NCBI GenBank assembly: GCA_902797625.1
Contig: CADBTU010000110.1
Span: forward strand, 1 to 37,961
Direction: 5' to 3'
Source of the DNA: an uncultured Bacteroidota bacterium
Lineage (GTDB): Bacteria; Bacteroidota; Bacteroidia; Bacteroidales; WCHB1-69
Length of the DNA: 37,961 nt
In this document: positions 15,615 through 25,069 of the stretch, piece after piece
Layout: every line of letters starts with the position of its first letter
Numbering within the stretch: the first letter of the stretch is position 1
The notes under the pieces: model-generated
Seen by the model: only the letters and a program-made list of their open reading frames with translations
Told to the model about the DNA's origin: nothing
The model's database searches: none
Program-made: the position numbers and the translations under genes

Positions 15615-16184
15615 ATGGAAAACACAAACATCGTAATCGAAGAGTTAAGGCAATCTGAAGCATTGTTGGAGGGGCATTTTCTTCTCTCATCTGGTCGCCA
15701 TAGCGATAGATATTGCCAATGTGCAAAATTACTGCAATACCCAGATAGAGCTGAGCGAGTTATTGCAAAAATCACCGAACAAGTTAAAGCTCTCTCTATT
15801 GATATGGTAGTTGGTCCTGCTATGGGAGGAATAATCGTGGCCTACGAACTTGGACGTCAACTTGGAGTGCCTGCAATATTTACGGAGCGAGTTGATAACA
15901 TTATGACTCTTCGCCGCGGCTTTGAAGTTAAAGAAAATATGCGCCTCATTATATCTGAAGATGTTGTAACTACAGGAAAATCTTCTCTTGAAACTATCGA
16001 GGTTCTTAAATCTTTTGGAGCCGAAGTGATAGGAATAGCTTGCATTGCAGATAGAAGTAATGGTTCTTTCCCCTACCCTATTTTTAGTGCTACAAAACTT
16101 GATATTCAAAATTGGGACGCTAATGAATGTCCCCTTTGTAAACAAGGTATCCCATTCATTAAACCAGGAAGTAGAAAAATATAA
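15615..16184 (+). CDS. pyrE: Orotate phosphoribosyltransferase
   Basis: A 189-residue enzyme that joins orotate to PRPP to make OMP, the fifth step of pyrimidine synthesis. The PRPP loop is ISEDVVTTGKSS (113-124). Other family features are SSGRHSDRY near the start (25-33), GPAMGGIIVAYELGR (67-81) and FTERVDNIMTLRRGF. The length is slightly short but complete for the short form of the family. The gene is separated from pyrK-pyrD by dnaN and rnpB. It has its own promoter, and a terminator follows at 16210-16247, so it is transcribed alone. Confidence 0.93.
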   Translation: MENTNIVIEELRQSEALLEGHFLLSSGRHSDRYCQCAKLLQYPDRAERVIAKITEQVKALSIDMVVGPAMGGIIVAYELGRQLGVPAIFTERVDNIMTLRRGFEVKENMRLIISEDVVTTGKSSLETIEVLKSFGAEVIGIACIADRSNGSFPYPIFSATKLDIQNWDANECPLCKQGIPFIKPGSRKI

Positions 16185-16209
16185 TAATCTGATAATCAAT
16201 TTCTTTACT

Positions 16210-16247
16210 AAAACGTGGATTCAAAAATGTTTCTACGTTTTTATTTT
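16210..16247 (+). terminator. Terminator after pyrE
   Basis: AAAACGTGGA and TCTACGTTTT form a 10-bp stem with one G-T pair around a 12-base loop, followed by TTATTTT. It lies between the pyrE stop and the atpH promoter. Confidence 0.55.
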
Positions 16248-16258
16248 AAAAAATAATG

Positions 16259-16266
16259 TATATTTG
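16259..16266 (+). promoter_or_regulatory. Promoter -7 box of atpHAG
   Basis: TGTATATTTGCCG holds a perfect TAnnTTTG, 21 bp upstream of the atpH ATG. It shows that atpH starts its own transcript here instead of being read from upstream atp genes. Confidence 0.6.
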
Positions 16267-16287
16267 CCGCGCTTTAAAGATTTGTAG

Positions 16288-16845
16288 ATGAAAAACCCTA
16301 AATTATCATATCGATACGCTAAGGCTCTATTTGATTTCGCTAAGGAGTGCGATAAAGTTCATGAAGTGTATGAAGCTATCTTGATGTTTTCTAACACTCT
16401 ACGTGAAAACCGAGAGCTTCAACTTTTCCTTAGGAACCCTGTTGTTGAGCCTAAACAAAAACACGCTATTTTTGAATCTATTTTTAATGGTTCTTTGAAT
16501 GATATAACATACAAATTTTTGGAAGTTTTACTTAAGCAAAGAAGGGAGCCAGCCTTAGATACAATATGTCAAGAGTTTGTCAAATTATTTAACATCGAAA
16601 ATAATATTAGAGAAGTGTTGATAACAACCGCTCAACCTCTTAGTGATGTTTTGCGTTCTAAAATTTTGGCGTTGTTAACTGAACAGACTAAATCTACTAT
16701 AAATTTAAAGGAGTTGATTGACCCTGAGATTGTGGGAGGTTTTATCATCCAGATGAACGACCACTACATCGACCATAGTGTCATATCAAAAATCAACAAA
16801 TTAAAGCAAGAATTTTCACATAATAGTTTTCAAGTACAATTTTAA
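16288..16845 (+). CDS. atpH: F-type ATP synthase delta subunit
   Basis: A 185-residue delta (OSCP) subunit, part of the peripheral stalk that ties F1 to the membrane F0 part. It starts LSYRYAKALFDFAKE, the typical N-terminal helix. It ends with the conserved INLKELIDPEIVGGFIIQMNDH region (about 133-155), which contacts the b subunit. It opens a group atpH-atpA-atpG with gaps of 12 and 2 bp. The genes for a, c and b subunits, which usually stand directly upstream, are missing; pyrE with a terminator is there instead. Confidence 0.92.
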   Translation: MKNPKLSYRYAKALFDFAKECDKVHEVYEAILMFSNTLRENRELQLFLRNPVVEPKQKHAIFESIFNGSLNDITYKFLEVLLKQRREPALDTICQEFVKLFNIENNIREVLITTAQPLSDVLRSKILALLTEQTKSTINLKELIDPEIVGGFIIQMNDHYIDHSVISKINKLKQEFSHNSFQVQF

Positions 16846-16857
16846 TAAAGCATATAA

Positions 16858-18447
16858 ATGGCAGAAATAAAACCATCAGAAGTAACATCTATTTTAAGAA
16901 GTCAGCTTCAGAATTTTAACCAAAGAGCTGAGATGGAAGAAGTTGGCACTGTTTTGCTCGTTGGCGATGGCATTGCACGTGTTTATGGTTTACAAAACGT
17001 TCGCTCTGGCGAATTGGTTGTATTCAACACTAAAAATGGCGACGAAATCACAGGCATAGCCTTAAATCTCGAAGAAGACAATGTTGGTGTTGTGCTTCTT
17101 GGCGATTCTAAGTCCCTGAACGAGGGCGACATCTGTAAACGCACTGGAAGAATTGCATCTATAAAAGTTGGTGAAGGGCTTCTTGGACGTGTAATAAATA
17201 CTTTGGGAGAACCTATAGACGGAAAAGGGTCGATTGAAGGAGATTTATTTGAAATGCCTATTGAACGTAAGGCACCTGGAGTTATTTTTCGTCAACCTGT
17301 TAAAGAACCTTTACAAACAGGTATTAAAGCTGTTGATGCTATGATTCCTATTGGTCGCGGACAACGTGAACTTATTATAGGCGACCGTCAAACAGGAAAA
17401 ACTGCAATAGCAATAGATACTATTATCAACCAAAAATCTTTTTATGATCAGGGAAACCCTGTTTATTGCATTTATGTTGCAGTTGGTCAGAAAGGTTCGT
17501 CTGTTGCTGCGTTAGTAAAAACTTTATCGGAGCGAGGTGCTATGCCTTATACCATAGTAGTTACAGCTACCGCTTCAGATGCCGCTGCTATGCAATTTTA
17601 TGCTCCTTTTGCAGGAGCAGCCATAGGAGAATATTTTAGAGACACTGGACGTAACGCTTTGATTATCTTTGATGATTTATCCAAACAAGCTGTAGCTTAT
17701 CGAGAGGTGTCTTTGCTCTTGCGTCGCCCACCTGGACGTGAAGCCTACCCTGGAGATGTTTTCTATTTGCACTCCAGACTTCTTGAGCGTGCCGCTAAAA
17801 TTATCGAATCTGACGAAATAGCTGCCACAATGAACGATCTCCCTGAATCTTTAAAACCAATTGTTAAGGGAGGTGGCTCGCTGACTGCTCTACCAATTAT
17901 TGAAACACAAGCTGGTGATGTCTCTGCTTATATCCCAACAAATGTAATTTCAATTACAGATGGACAAATATTCCTTGAAACATCTCTTTTCAATGCAGGT
18001 GTTCGTCCAGCTATCAACGTCGGTATTTCTGTTTCACGAGTTGGCGGTAATGCGCAAATTAAATCTATGAAAAAGGTTGCAGGTACTCTAAAACTTGACC
18101 AAGCTCAGTATCGAGAAATGGAATCTTTTGCGAAGTTTGGTTCTGATGTTGACGCTGCTACGCAATTTATACTTGACAAAGGCGTTAGAAATGTTGAAAT
18201 TTTAAAACAACCTCAATACACTCCTTATAAAGTTGAAGAACAGATAGCTATTATTTTCTGCGGTTCTCGTGGATTATTGCAGTCTGTTCCTGTTGCTAAT
18301 ATCAAAAACTTTGAAACAGAATTTTTGTCATATCTGCACGAAAAATATCAAGATTTGCTTGATGTTTTAGCCTCTGGTAAAATTGATGATACCATTATGC
18401 AAAATTTAACCGACATTTGCAATGAGGTTGTAAAAAAATATGAATAA
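16858..18447 (+). CDS. atpA: F-type ATP synthase alpha subunit
   Basis: A 529-residue alpha subunit of the F1 head. It binds nucleotide and shares the catalytic interface with beta. The Walker A loop is GDRQTGKT (175-182). The Walker B region is [12 protein letters not shown]. The alpha/beta signature follows ([13 protein letters not shown], near 381-393), with the arginine that reaches into the beta catalytic site in SVSR. The N-terminus ([17 protein letters not shown]) is typical and the length matches other Bacteroidota. It is 12 bp from atpH and 2 bp from atpG. Confidence 0.96.
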   Translation: MAEIKPSEVTSILRSQLQNFNQRAEMEEVGTVLLVGDGIARVYGLQNVRSGELVVFNTKNGDEITGIALNLEEDNVGVVLLGDSKSLNEGDICKRTGRIASIKVGEGLLGRVINTLGEPIDGKGSIEGDLFEMPIERKAPGVIFRQPVKEPLQTGIKAVDAMIPIGRGQRELIIGDRQTGKTAIAIDTIINQKSFYDQGNPVYCIYVAVGQKGSSVAALVKTLSERGAMPYTIVVTATASDAAAMQFYAPFAGAAIGEYFRDTGRNALIIFDDLSKQAVAYREVSLLLRRPPGREAYPGDVFYLHSRLLERAAKIIESDEIAATMNDLPESLKPIVKGGGSLTALPIIETQAGDVSAYIPTNVISITDGQIFLETSLFNAGVRPAINVGISVSRVGGNAQIKSMKKVAGTLKLDQAQYREMESFAKFGSDVDAATQFILDKGVRNVEILKQPQYTPYKVEEQIAIIFCGSRGLLQSVPVANIKNFETEFLSYLHEKYQDLLDVLASGKIDDTIMQNLTDICNEVVKKYE

Positions 18448-18449
18448 AT

Positions 18450-19328
18450 ATGGGGAACCTCAAAGAAATACGAACTCGAATAACATCTATAGAATCAACA
18501 CAAAAGATCACTGCTTCGATGAAGCTTGTGTCTGCGGCTAAACTTCGTAGGGCACAGATTGCGATCCAACATCTTCGTCCATATTCTCAAAAACTTAACG
18601 AAATACTTGGAAATTTGGCCTCTTCGTCTGTAAATATTGAACACTTTCCGCTTTTTGAGAATAGAGAACCTGAACGGATAACTATAGTTGTTATAACATC
18701 TAACAAAGGTCTATGTGGTGCCTTTAATTCAAACATTGTAAAATCTGTTAAAAATCTTGTAAATAAAAGATTTGTGGCTCAACATTCTGCGGGAAATGTT
18801 GAACTTATATGTTTTGGTAAGAAAGGTTATGAACAACTCTCTAAAAGCTTTCCTGTAAAATATTATGACGAAAAATTGATAGATTCGCTCAATTTTTCCA
18901 AAGTTTCTGAAGTTGCAGATAACTTAATGGAAGCCTTTTTGAAGCACAAAACTGATAACGTTGTAATTGTTTATAATCAGTTTATGAACGCTGCTACTCA
19001 GAAAATTACAGTTGAAAATTTTTTACCTGTTTCAAATATCAACGAAAATATTACCACAAGTATTAGTAATGATTATATTATTGAGCCAACAGCAGAAGAA
19101 CTTCTTGGAGAGTTGATACCCAAAATTTTGCGCACACAGTTGTTTAAAACTCTTTCTGATTCAATTGCTTCAGAACACGGGGCGCGGATGATCTCTATGA
19201 CTAAGGCAACCGATAGCGCAACAGAGATTCTTCGAGACCTGCGCCTTAAATATAATAACGCCCGACAGTCTTCTATTACCAATGAATTGATAGAGATTGT
19301 TAGTGGAGCAAATGCTCTTAATGGATAA
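18450..19328 (+). CDS. atpG: F-type ATP synthase gamma subunit
   Basis: A 292-residue gamma subunit, the rotating central shaft. The N-terminal helix (LKEIRTRITSIESTQKITASM) and the C-terminal helix (ARMISMTKATDSATEI, then RLKYNNARQSSITNELIEIV) are the conserved coiled-coil pair. The Rossmann-like middle contains ITSNKGLCGAFNSNI. It begins two bases after atpA. No atpD (beta) or atpC (epsilon) follows; fumC starts 8 bp later, so fumC may be read from the same transcript. Confidence 0.95.
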   Translation: MGNLKEIRTRITSIESTQKITASMKLVSAAKLRRAQIAIQHLRPYSQKLNEILGNLASSSVNIEHFPLFENREPERITIVVITSNKGLCGAFNSNIVKSVKNLVNKRFVAQHSAGNVELICFGKKGYEQLSKSFPVKYYDEKLIDSLNFSKVSEVADNLMEAFLKHKTDNVVIVYNQFMNAATQKITVENFLPVSNINENITTSISNDYIIEPTAEELLGELIPKILRTQLFKTLSDSIASEHGARMISMTKATDSATEILRDLRLKYNNARQSSITNELIEIVSGANALNG

Positions 19329-19336
19329 TTTTTAAT

Positions 19337-20707
19337 ATGGATTATAGGATAGAAAAAGATACTTTGGGCGAAATGAGGGTTGAAAGTAACAAACTTTGGG
19401 GTGCCCAAACCCAAAGGGCTATGGAGAATTTTGTTATAGGTAAGAAGAAAATGCCTATAGAAATAATCTATGGTATTGTATTAGCTAAAAAAGCTGCAGC
19501 TTGTGCTAATTACGATTGCGGAGTGCTTACCGAAAAAAAACGCGACCTTATAGTTACTGTGTGCGATGAAATTCTTTCTGGTAAATGGGACGAACATTTT
19601 CCCCTTCATATTTGGCAAACAGGTTCTGGTACACAAACAAATATGAATGTTAATGAAGTTATTGCACACCGTGGACAACAACTTTACGGTGGCAACCTTG
19701 ATGACTCCAAGCTCTTCCTATCTCCTAACGACGATGTTAATAAATCTCAATCCACTAATGACATTTTTCCTACAGGAATGCGAATTGCTACAGCTCGTAG
19801 CATAATTATTAGCACTATTCCAGCTATCGAAAATATCATCGTAACCTACAAGGAAAAAATTGCTGAATTTTCTGGGATAATGAAAATTGGTCGTACACAC
19901 CTTATGGATGCCACTCCTATAGCTCTATCCGACGAATTATCTGGGCATTTATCTCAATTAGAACATGGATTGGAAGTTATTAAATGCGGTTTAAAACATC
20001 TTATGGAACTTCCTATAGGTGGTACTGCTGTTGGAAATGGTATCAATGCGCCTGAAAATTACGATAAAACAGCCTTAAATTATATCAATAAATTCTCTGG
20101 CTTCGAATTTTATAATTCCACTAATAAGTTTGAAGCTATGGCAACTCACGACTCGCTTTGTGAAATGTCTGGCGCATTAAAAAGATTAGCAGTTTCTTTA
20201 ATGAAAATTGCAAACGATTTTCGACTTCTTAATTCTGGTCCTCGTTGTGGTTTAGGAGAAATAATTTTGCCCGCTAACGAACCAGGCTCTTCTATAATGC
20301 CTGGAAAAGTTAATCCCACTCAATGCGAAGCCTTGTCGCAGGTATGTTGCCAAGTAATCGGTAATGATGTTGCTATCACAACTGGCGCAATGCAAGGACA
20401 TTTACAATTGAATGTCTTTATGCCTCTGATAGGAAGAAATCTTTTGCAATCTTCTCGCCTGCTCGCTGATGTTATCAATTCATTCAACGAACATTGCTTA
20501 AAGGGTATTAAACCTAATAAAGATAGAATCTCAATGCACCTTAATAATTCGTTGATGCTTGTAACAAAATTAAATCCTCATATAGGTTATTACAACGCTG
20601 CTAAAATAGCTCAATATGCTCACGAAAACAATTTAACTCTCAAAGAGTCTGCACTTGAATTGAATATTCTTTCCCCTGAGGATTTTGACCAATGGATGAA
20701 ATTATAG
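19337..20707 (+). CDS. fumC: Fumarate hydratase, class II
   Basis: A 456-residue class II fumarase, interconverting fumarate and malate in the cytoplasm. The signature is GSSIMPGKVNP (317-327). Substrate-site motifs are GSGTQTNMNVNEVI (96-109), the STNDIFPT segment (139-146) and RTHLMDATP, where H188 is the expected catalytic base partner. The TNMNVNEV and length favour fumarase over aspartase, which is the main alternative in this superfamily. Class II enzymes have no iron-sulfur cluster. The gene starts 8 bp after atpG, a close spacing that suggests co-transcription with atpHAG. Confidence 0.93.
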   Translation: MDYRIEKDTLGEMRVESNKLWGAQTQRAMENFVIGKKKMPIEIIYGIVLAKKAAACANYDCGVLTEKKRDLIVTVCDEILSGKWDEHFPLHIWQTGSGTQTNMNVNEVIAHRGQQLYGGNLDDSKLFLSPNDDVNKSQSTNDIFPTGMRIATARSIIISTIPAIENIIVTYKEKIAEFSGIMKIGRTHLMDATPIALSDELSGHLSQLEHGLEVIKCGLKHLMELPIGGTAVGNGINAPENYDKTALNYINKFSGFEFYNSTNKFEAMATHDSLCEMSGALKRLAVSLMKIANDFRLLNSGPRCGLGEIILPANEPGSSIMPGKVNPTQCEALSQVCCQVIGNDVAITTGAMQGHLQLNVFMPLIGRNLLQSSRLLADVINSFNEHCLKGIKPNKDRISMHLNNSLMLVTKLNPHIGYYNAAKIAQYAHENNLTLKESALELNILSPEDFDQWMKL

Positions 20708-20738
20708 GATCTGTAAACTTATGATTCTCAATTAGACT

Positions 20739-21461
20739 ATGGGAAAAAAGAAAGCAACTGAGAATCTTCTGACTTTAGAATCTTTCGGATCCGCTAAAAA
20801 ATATTGGACGGCGTGGGTTTCTTCTCCTCTTTGTCATTTTGCATTCGCTAATCTTTTATCTAAAATATTCTCAAAAAACTGTTCTTTTATAGGTAATGTA
20901 CCTATCTTATACTATGAGGAAAAACTTAACTTTCCTGTCTATTCACTCTGTTTTAATGAAGAGTTTTCGGTTTTTTTAACAATTATTTCCAATAAAACAT
21001 TTTTATCTCATAAAACTTCTTCTAAACTCGATAACCCTCTTTTTGGCGGACTTCTTTTTGATGATGAATATTATATTTTTAATAGTGGCGGACTCTCTAA
21101 AATTTCTTCTACCTTTTCTGATGTTGATTATATCTTACTACTCTCAGCAGATAAGAATTTTGATCCCGATGACTACATCAATTTAATTCTAAATTCTAAT
21201 GAATATAAACTTATAACTACAGGAGAACCTAACGAAATTGCTATAAATCAGAATAAAAATAAATCTAAAATCTTTCTCGATTATCTTCAATATCTCTTCT
21301 ATGAAACAGAATCCATGACTAATGATTTTAGTTATAAAAAATTACGAAAAACACTACATAATACTATGTCTGTCTCTATGTTAAATCACATAAATACAAA
21401 GTATCCTATTGAAGATGAAAGAGTTATAACTAGTATATATCTCAGACGAGAAGATTTTTAA
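20739..21461 (+). CDS. IPExxxVDY-like Bacteroidota protein
   Basis: A 240-residue protein that resembles the Bacteroidota family named after its IPExxxVDY motif. Here the matching site is SKISSTFSDVDYILLLS (about 119-135), where the Pro-Glu is replaced by Ser-Ser. The order of segments also fits: an N-terminal helix (SSPLCHFAFANLLSKIF), strands with FPVYSL and a GG-L-F loop (FGGLLFDDEYYIF), then the motif. It is longer than typical members by a C-terminal extension of about 65 residues (after NEIAINQN). No function is known for the family and there is no signal peptide. It lies 31 bp after fumC and 21 bp before a lipoprotein gene. The family call is tentative. Confidence 0.5.
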   Translation: MGKKKATENLLTLESFGSAKKYWTAWVSSPLCHFAFANLLSKIFSKNCSFIGNVPILYYEEKLNFPVYSLCFNEEFSVFLTIISNKTFLSHKTSSKLDNPLFGGLLFDDEYYIFNSGGLSKISSTFSDVDYILLLSADKNFDPDDYINLILNSNEYKLITTGEPNEIAINQNKNKSKIFLDYLQYLFYETESMTNDFSYKKLRKTLHNTMSVSMLNHINTKYPIEDERVITSIYLRREDF

Positions 21462-21482
21462 TAAAAAAACAAACATAATTGT

Positions 21483-23144
21483 ATGCAGAATAGAATCATA
21501 TTCCCCTCTTTGCTGATATTTTGTGTTTCTCTACTCTTCGGCTGCGCGAAAATTGCTACACCAACTGGTGGACAAAGGGATGTAACCGCACCTAAAATTA
21601 TAACTGTATCTCCAAATAATAACTCTGTAAAATTTGAGGGTAACCTAATAAAAATCTCTTTTGATGAATATTTTACTCTAAACAATCCAACTGAAAATAT
21701 CCTTTTCTCTCCCCCTCTCTCAAAATCACCTGAATATTCTATAAAAGGTAAAACTCTTGTGATAAAATTTAAAGATACTCTTCAACCACAAACAACTTAT
21801 AATATTCTTTTCTCTAATGCTATAAAAGATTATCACGAAGGAAATCCTTTGGGAATGTTTCACTATAGTTTTTCAACAGGCGACAGTATTGATAGATTTA
21901 AAATTAAAGGAAAAATTGTTGATGCAAAAAAGTTAGAGTCTTCTAAAGACTTTTTTGTTATGCTCTATAAAAACAATATAGATTCTTTACCTTTGACCTC
22001 TTTGCCAAACTATATCACAAAATCTAACGATAAAGGCGATTTTGTGTTTAACAATATTTCACCAGGTAGCTATAAAATATTTGCAATTAAAGATATAAAT
22101 TCTAACAATAAATATGATTTGCCAAATGAAGAAATTGCTTTTTTAGACACTATTGTTTATTCTTATTCTTCCGATTTAGATAGTTTGTCTGATAATCTTA
22201 AAATCTCTATACCTGATTTAACACTATATTCGTTTGTGGCTACTGATACTATTCAAAAATTGCAACGTTATGAAAATCCGATGGCGGGAATCTATATTTT
22301 TCCATATAAAATCCCTGTTGAAGTCTTTTCTGCTACTGGTTTAAATAATTCGTATCAATATTTTGAAAAGTTTAATACATCTCGCGATACTGTTACTTGG
22401 TATTTCAAACAAACTGTAAAAGATAGTTTATTATTTAAATTGGTGGCTGATAACCAAGTAGATACCGTTATTTTGAAACCATATACCCAAAAACAAGTCA
22501 GGGGGCGTAATAGAGTTAAAGAAGAAACAAAGTTGAAAGTTACAGCAATAAATAAAGGTGAATATAATAAGCCTCTTACACTTCGTTTCTCCTACCCTAT
22601 CCAACCTATTGATTCTTTCGATGTTATGATTTGCACCATAGGTAAAAACAACAACGATACTATCATTAGAAAGTTTTCTGTGCCTGACTCTTTCGTAACA
22701 CAAATTGCCATACCGTTGGAGTATATTGAAAAAAAATCATATACAATTTTGATTAGAGATTCTATTTTCTGGGGGTATAATAATACAACCAATGATTCTT
22801 TAAAGATAGATTTTGTTGCTAAAGCTCTAAAAGATTATGGAACTTTGACAATGAATTACACTATTCCATCGGATGGGAAACGATATGTTGCAACACTTTA
22901 TAAAGGAGAAACTCCAATAATCACTAATAATTTGAGTTCCTCAGAAACAATTAGCTATCCTTTTCTAAATCCAGACTCATATAGAATTGTAATTTTTTGC
23001 GACGATAATGAAAACGGGAAATGGGATTCTGGTGATTACTATAATAAAAAACAAGCAGAGAAAACTTTTATATTCCCACAAACAATTACAATCAGAGCTT
23101 ATTGGGAAAGCGAAGAAACTTTCGATTTGAGAGAATTTAAGTAG
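21483..23144 (+). CDS. Outer-surface lipoprotein with SbsA-like Ig domain
   Basis: A 553-residue lipoprotein of a Bacteroidota family annotated as Ig-like domain-containing. The signal ends in a lipobox (LLFGC, Cys21). The mature start, IATPTGGQRDVTAPKI, is the family hallmark and is followed by an SbsA-type Ig domain (PF13205; SPNNNSVKF, ISFDEYF, about 45-130). Next comes a segment like a carboxypeptidase regulatory or SpaA fold, DFVFNNISPGSYKIFAIKD, with a DxNxNxKYD calcium-type loop. A second such loop, DDNENGKWD, lies near residue 506. These loops suggest calcium-stabilised beta domains. The function is unknown. It lies upstream of porX, but porX has its own promoter. Confidence 0.8.
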   Translation: MQNRIIFPSLLIFCVSLLFGCAKIATPTGGQRDVTAPKIITVSPNNNSVKFEGNLIKISFDEYFTLNNPTENILFSPPLSKSPEYSIKGKTLVIKFKDTLQPQTTYNILFSNAIKDYHEGNPLGMFHYSFSTGDSIDRFKIKGKIVDAKKLESSKDFFVMLYKNNIDSLPLTSLPNYITKSNDKGDFVFNNISPGSYKIFAIKDINSNNKYDLPNEEIAFLDTIVYSYSSDLDSLSDNLKISIPDLTLYSFVATDTIQKLQRYENPMAGIYIFPYKIPVEVFSATGLNNSYQYFEKFNTSRDTVTWYFKQTVKDSLLFKLVADNQVDTVILKPYTQKQVRGRNRVKEETKLKVTAINKGEYNKPLTLRFSYPIQPIDSFDVMICTIGKNNNDTIIRKFSVPDSFVTQIAIPLEYIEKKSYTILIRDSIFWGYNNTTNDSLKIDFVAKALKDYGTLTMNYTIPSDGKRYVATLYKGETPIITNNLSSSETISYPFLNPDSYRIVIFCDDNENGKWDSGDYYNKKQAEKTFIFPQTITIRAYWESEETFDLREFK

Positions 23145-23489
23145 TCAACCCTCAAAAAAATATTTATCTTCGCCTCTCCTCTTCATCCCCACCGTATCTA
23201 CCCTTATGAGAATCTGTCTGTGTACATTAGTAATTTTTGTACATTTGCATCTATATTTCTCGTCTGTTTACTTGGCGTTACGATCGTAAAAAAATAGGTG
23301 AAAAATATGAGAATTGCAAATTGTATATAGTTAGTTAGCGTGTTTATTTATAGCCAAAATTGAAATTAGTTTACGGAAATTAAAGACAATCGATAATTAT
23401 GTAAAAAATCTATAGGACGCTATTGATTTTTTTACAATAAATCATAAATTAACATCGTTAGTTATGAGAAAATTCAAAATATTTTGAGT
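23145..23489 (+). promoter_or_regulatory. Long porX upstream region with promoter, palindrome and hairpin
   Basis: This 345-bp gap before porX holds the 39-bp promoter element shared with pyrE (23213-23251, -7 box TACATTTG at 23240-23247). Then comes a perfect 12-bp palindrome TTACGATCGTAA (23278-23289), and an inverted repeat at 23401-23435 (GTAAAAAATCTATAG with CTATTGATTTTTTTAC, one mismatch and one bulge). The leader would be about 235 bases. I see no gene longer than seven codons in it. Confidence 0.5.
23213..23251 (+). promoter_or_regulatory. porX promoter inside a 39-bp element shared with pyrE
   Basis: This copy of the element runs from TCTGTCTGTGTA to TTTGCATC, with the -7 box TACATTTG at 23240-23247. 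It equals the pyrE copy at 15540-15578 except at five positions. Confidence 0.6.
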
Positions 23490-25046
23490 ATGAATGTAAA
23501 AATTTTATGGGCAGACGATGAGATAGATTTATTGAAACCTCATATAATGTTTCTCAATTCAAAAGGCTACGATGTAATACCCGTTATGAGTGGCACAGAA
23601 GCTATTGAAATTTTAGAAAAAGAGTTTGTTAATATCATCTTCCTTGATGAAAATATGCCAGGACTAAGTGGCTTAGAAACACTGCAAATAATAAGAAAAA
23701 AATTTGCACATATTCCAATTGTAATGATCACTAAAAGTGAAGAGGAACATATTATGGAAGATGCTATTGGCTCAAGTATTACAGACTATCTTATAAAGCC
23801 TGTAAATCCAAACCAGATTTTACTGTGCCTTAAGAAAAATATTGATAATAAAAAACTCGTTACAGCAAAGGTTACTGTTGATTATCAACAAGCTTTCAGG
23901 GAACTATCGATGAGAATTTCAGACAAGCTTTCTATTCAAGAGTGGGAATCTTTGTACAAAGAATTGGTTAATTGGGAACTTCAAATTGAGAAAATTGAGG
24001 ATGACAGCATTACTGATATGCTAAAAGCTCAAAAAGAAGAAGCAAACATTCAGTTTTCAAAATTCGTTCAACGCAACTATTTAGACTGGATAAATGGTAA
24101 GTCTAACGATAAACCTCTACTATCTCATACCATATTGAAAGAGAAGTTATTCACGAAATTAGATGGCGGGAAAAGTACATTTTTGTTTGTTATCGACAAC
24201 TTGCGCTACGACCAATGGCGAAGCATATACCCAATAGTTCACGATTATTACTACATTCAAGATGAAACAATATGTTATAGCATATTGCCTACTGCAACTC
24301 ATTATGCTCGCAACGCGTTGTTTTCAGGATTGATGCCTTCTATGATAGCAAAAAAATACCCTAAATTTTGGCTCAATGAAAGCGATCAGGGTAGTAAAAA
24401 CCAATTCGAAGAAGAACTACTTGGAGAATATCTCAAAAGATATGGCAAAAACATAAAATATTCATATCACAAAATTTTAAATCCTGATTATGCTAAAAAG
24501 ATATTCGAAAACTTCCATCAGATGCTTAATAATCAGCTTAACGTTATCGTATTCAATTTTGTAGATATGCTGTCTCATGCTGGTACGGATGTGAACGTTG
24601 TGCGAGAACTCGCCGATGACGAAAAATCTTACCGCAGCGTTACAGCCTCATGGTTTCAAAACTCTGTTTTATTTGATATGATAAAGTATCTCTCCGAAAA
24701 GAAAATTCCCATAATCCTCACCACAGATCACGGAACAATCAAAGTTAACCGCGCTTTGAAAATGGTTGGAGAACGCGACCTTAATACTAATCTACGCTAT
24801 AAGGTTGGGCGTAGTAATATGGATTACCCCGCTAAAGATGTTTTCGAAATAAAAAATCCCGATGACGCTTTTCTTCCAAAAGAGAATATGACTCAACGCT
24901 TTATTTTTGCTACTAAATCCGACTTCTTCGCTTATCAAAATAATTTTAATCAATACGTAAATCTTTATAAAAACACATTCCAACATGGAGGTATTTCAAT
25001 GGAAGAGATGATGATTCCATTTGTTTTACTTTCGCCTAAAGCTTAA
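23490..25046 (+). CDS. porX: PorX response regulator with PglZ domain
   Basis: A 518-residue two-domain regulator, the length known for PorX of Porphyromonas, which controls type IX secretion. The receiver domain (1-120) has D9/D10, the phospho-acceptor D53 in FLDENMPG, T81 and K103. The second part (about 205-515) is an alkaline-phosphatase-like PglZ domain. Its metal and nucleophile candidates are D236 (VIDN), T268-H271 (TATH), D359 and H363, D413-H414 (TTDHGT) and H499. In the family this domain is reported to cut cyclic oligonucleotides. I start at ATG 23490 (MNVKILWADDE); the frame is open six bases further to a TTG. The kinase PorY is not in the window. A PNGase F homologue follows 23 bp downstream. 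Confidence 0.93.
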   Translation: MNVKILWADDEIDLLKPHIMFLNSKGYDVIPVMSGTEAIEILEKEFVNIIFLDENMPGLSGLETLQIIRKKFAHIPIVMITKSEEEHIMEDAIGSSITDYLIKPVNPNQILLCLKKNIDNKKLVTAKVTVDYQQAFRELSMRISDKLSIQEWESLYKELVNWELQIEKIEDDSITDMLKAQKEEANIQFSKFVQRNYLDWINGKSNDKPLLSHTILKEKLFTKLDGGKSTFLFVIDNLRYDQWRSIYPIVHDYYYIQDETICYSILPTATHYARNALFSGLMPSMIAKKYPKFWLNESDQGSKNQFEEELLGEYLKRYGKNIKYSYHKILNPDYAKKIFENFHQMLNNQLNVIVFNFVDMLSHAGTDVNVVRELADDEKSYRSVTASWFQNSVLFDMIKYLSEKKIPIILTTDHGTIKVNRALKMVGERDLNTNLRYKVGRSNMDYPAKDVFEIKNPDDAFLPKENMTQRFIFATKSDFFAYQNNFNQYVNLYKNTFQHGGISMEEMMIPFVLLSPKA

Positions 25047-25069
25047 AACTTCATTTATATATATAGCTT

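Noticed and set aside
15729-16199. 156-codon minus-strand frame
   Set aside because: It covers pyrE in antisense, with low-complexity Ser/Asn-rich translation typical of a shadow.
23401-23435. Inverted repeat as a possible invertible (phase-variable) promoter
   Set aside because: The arms flank only four bases, no recombinase gene is near, and the -7 box lies outside it. A hairpin is the simpler view.
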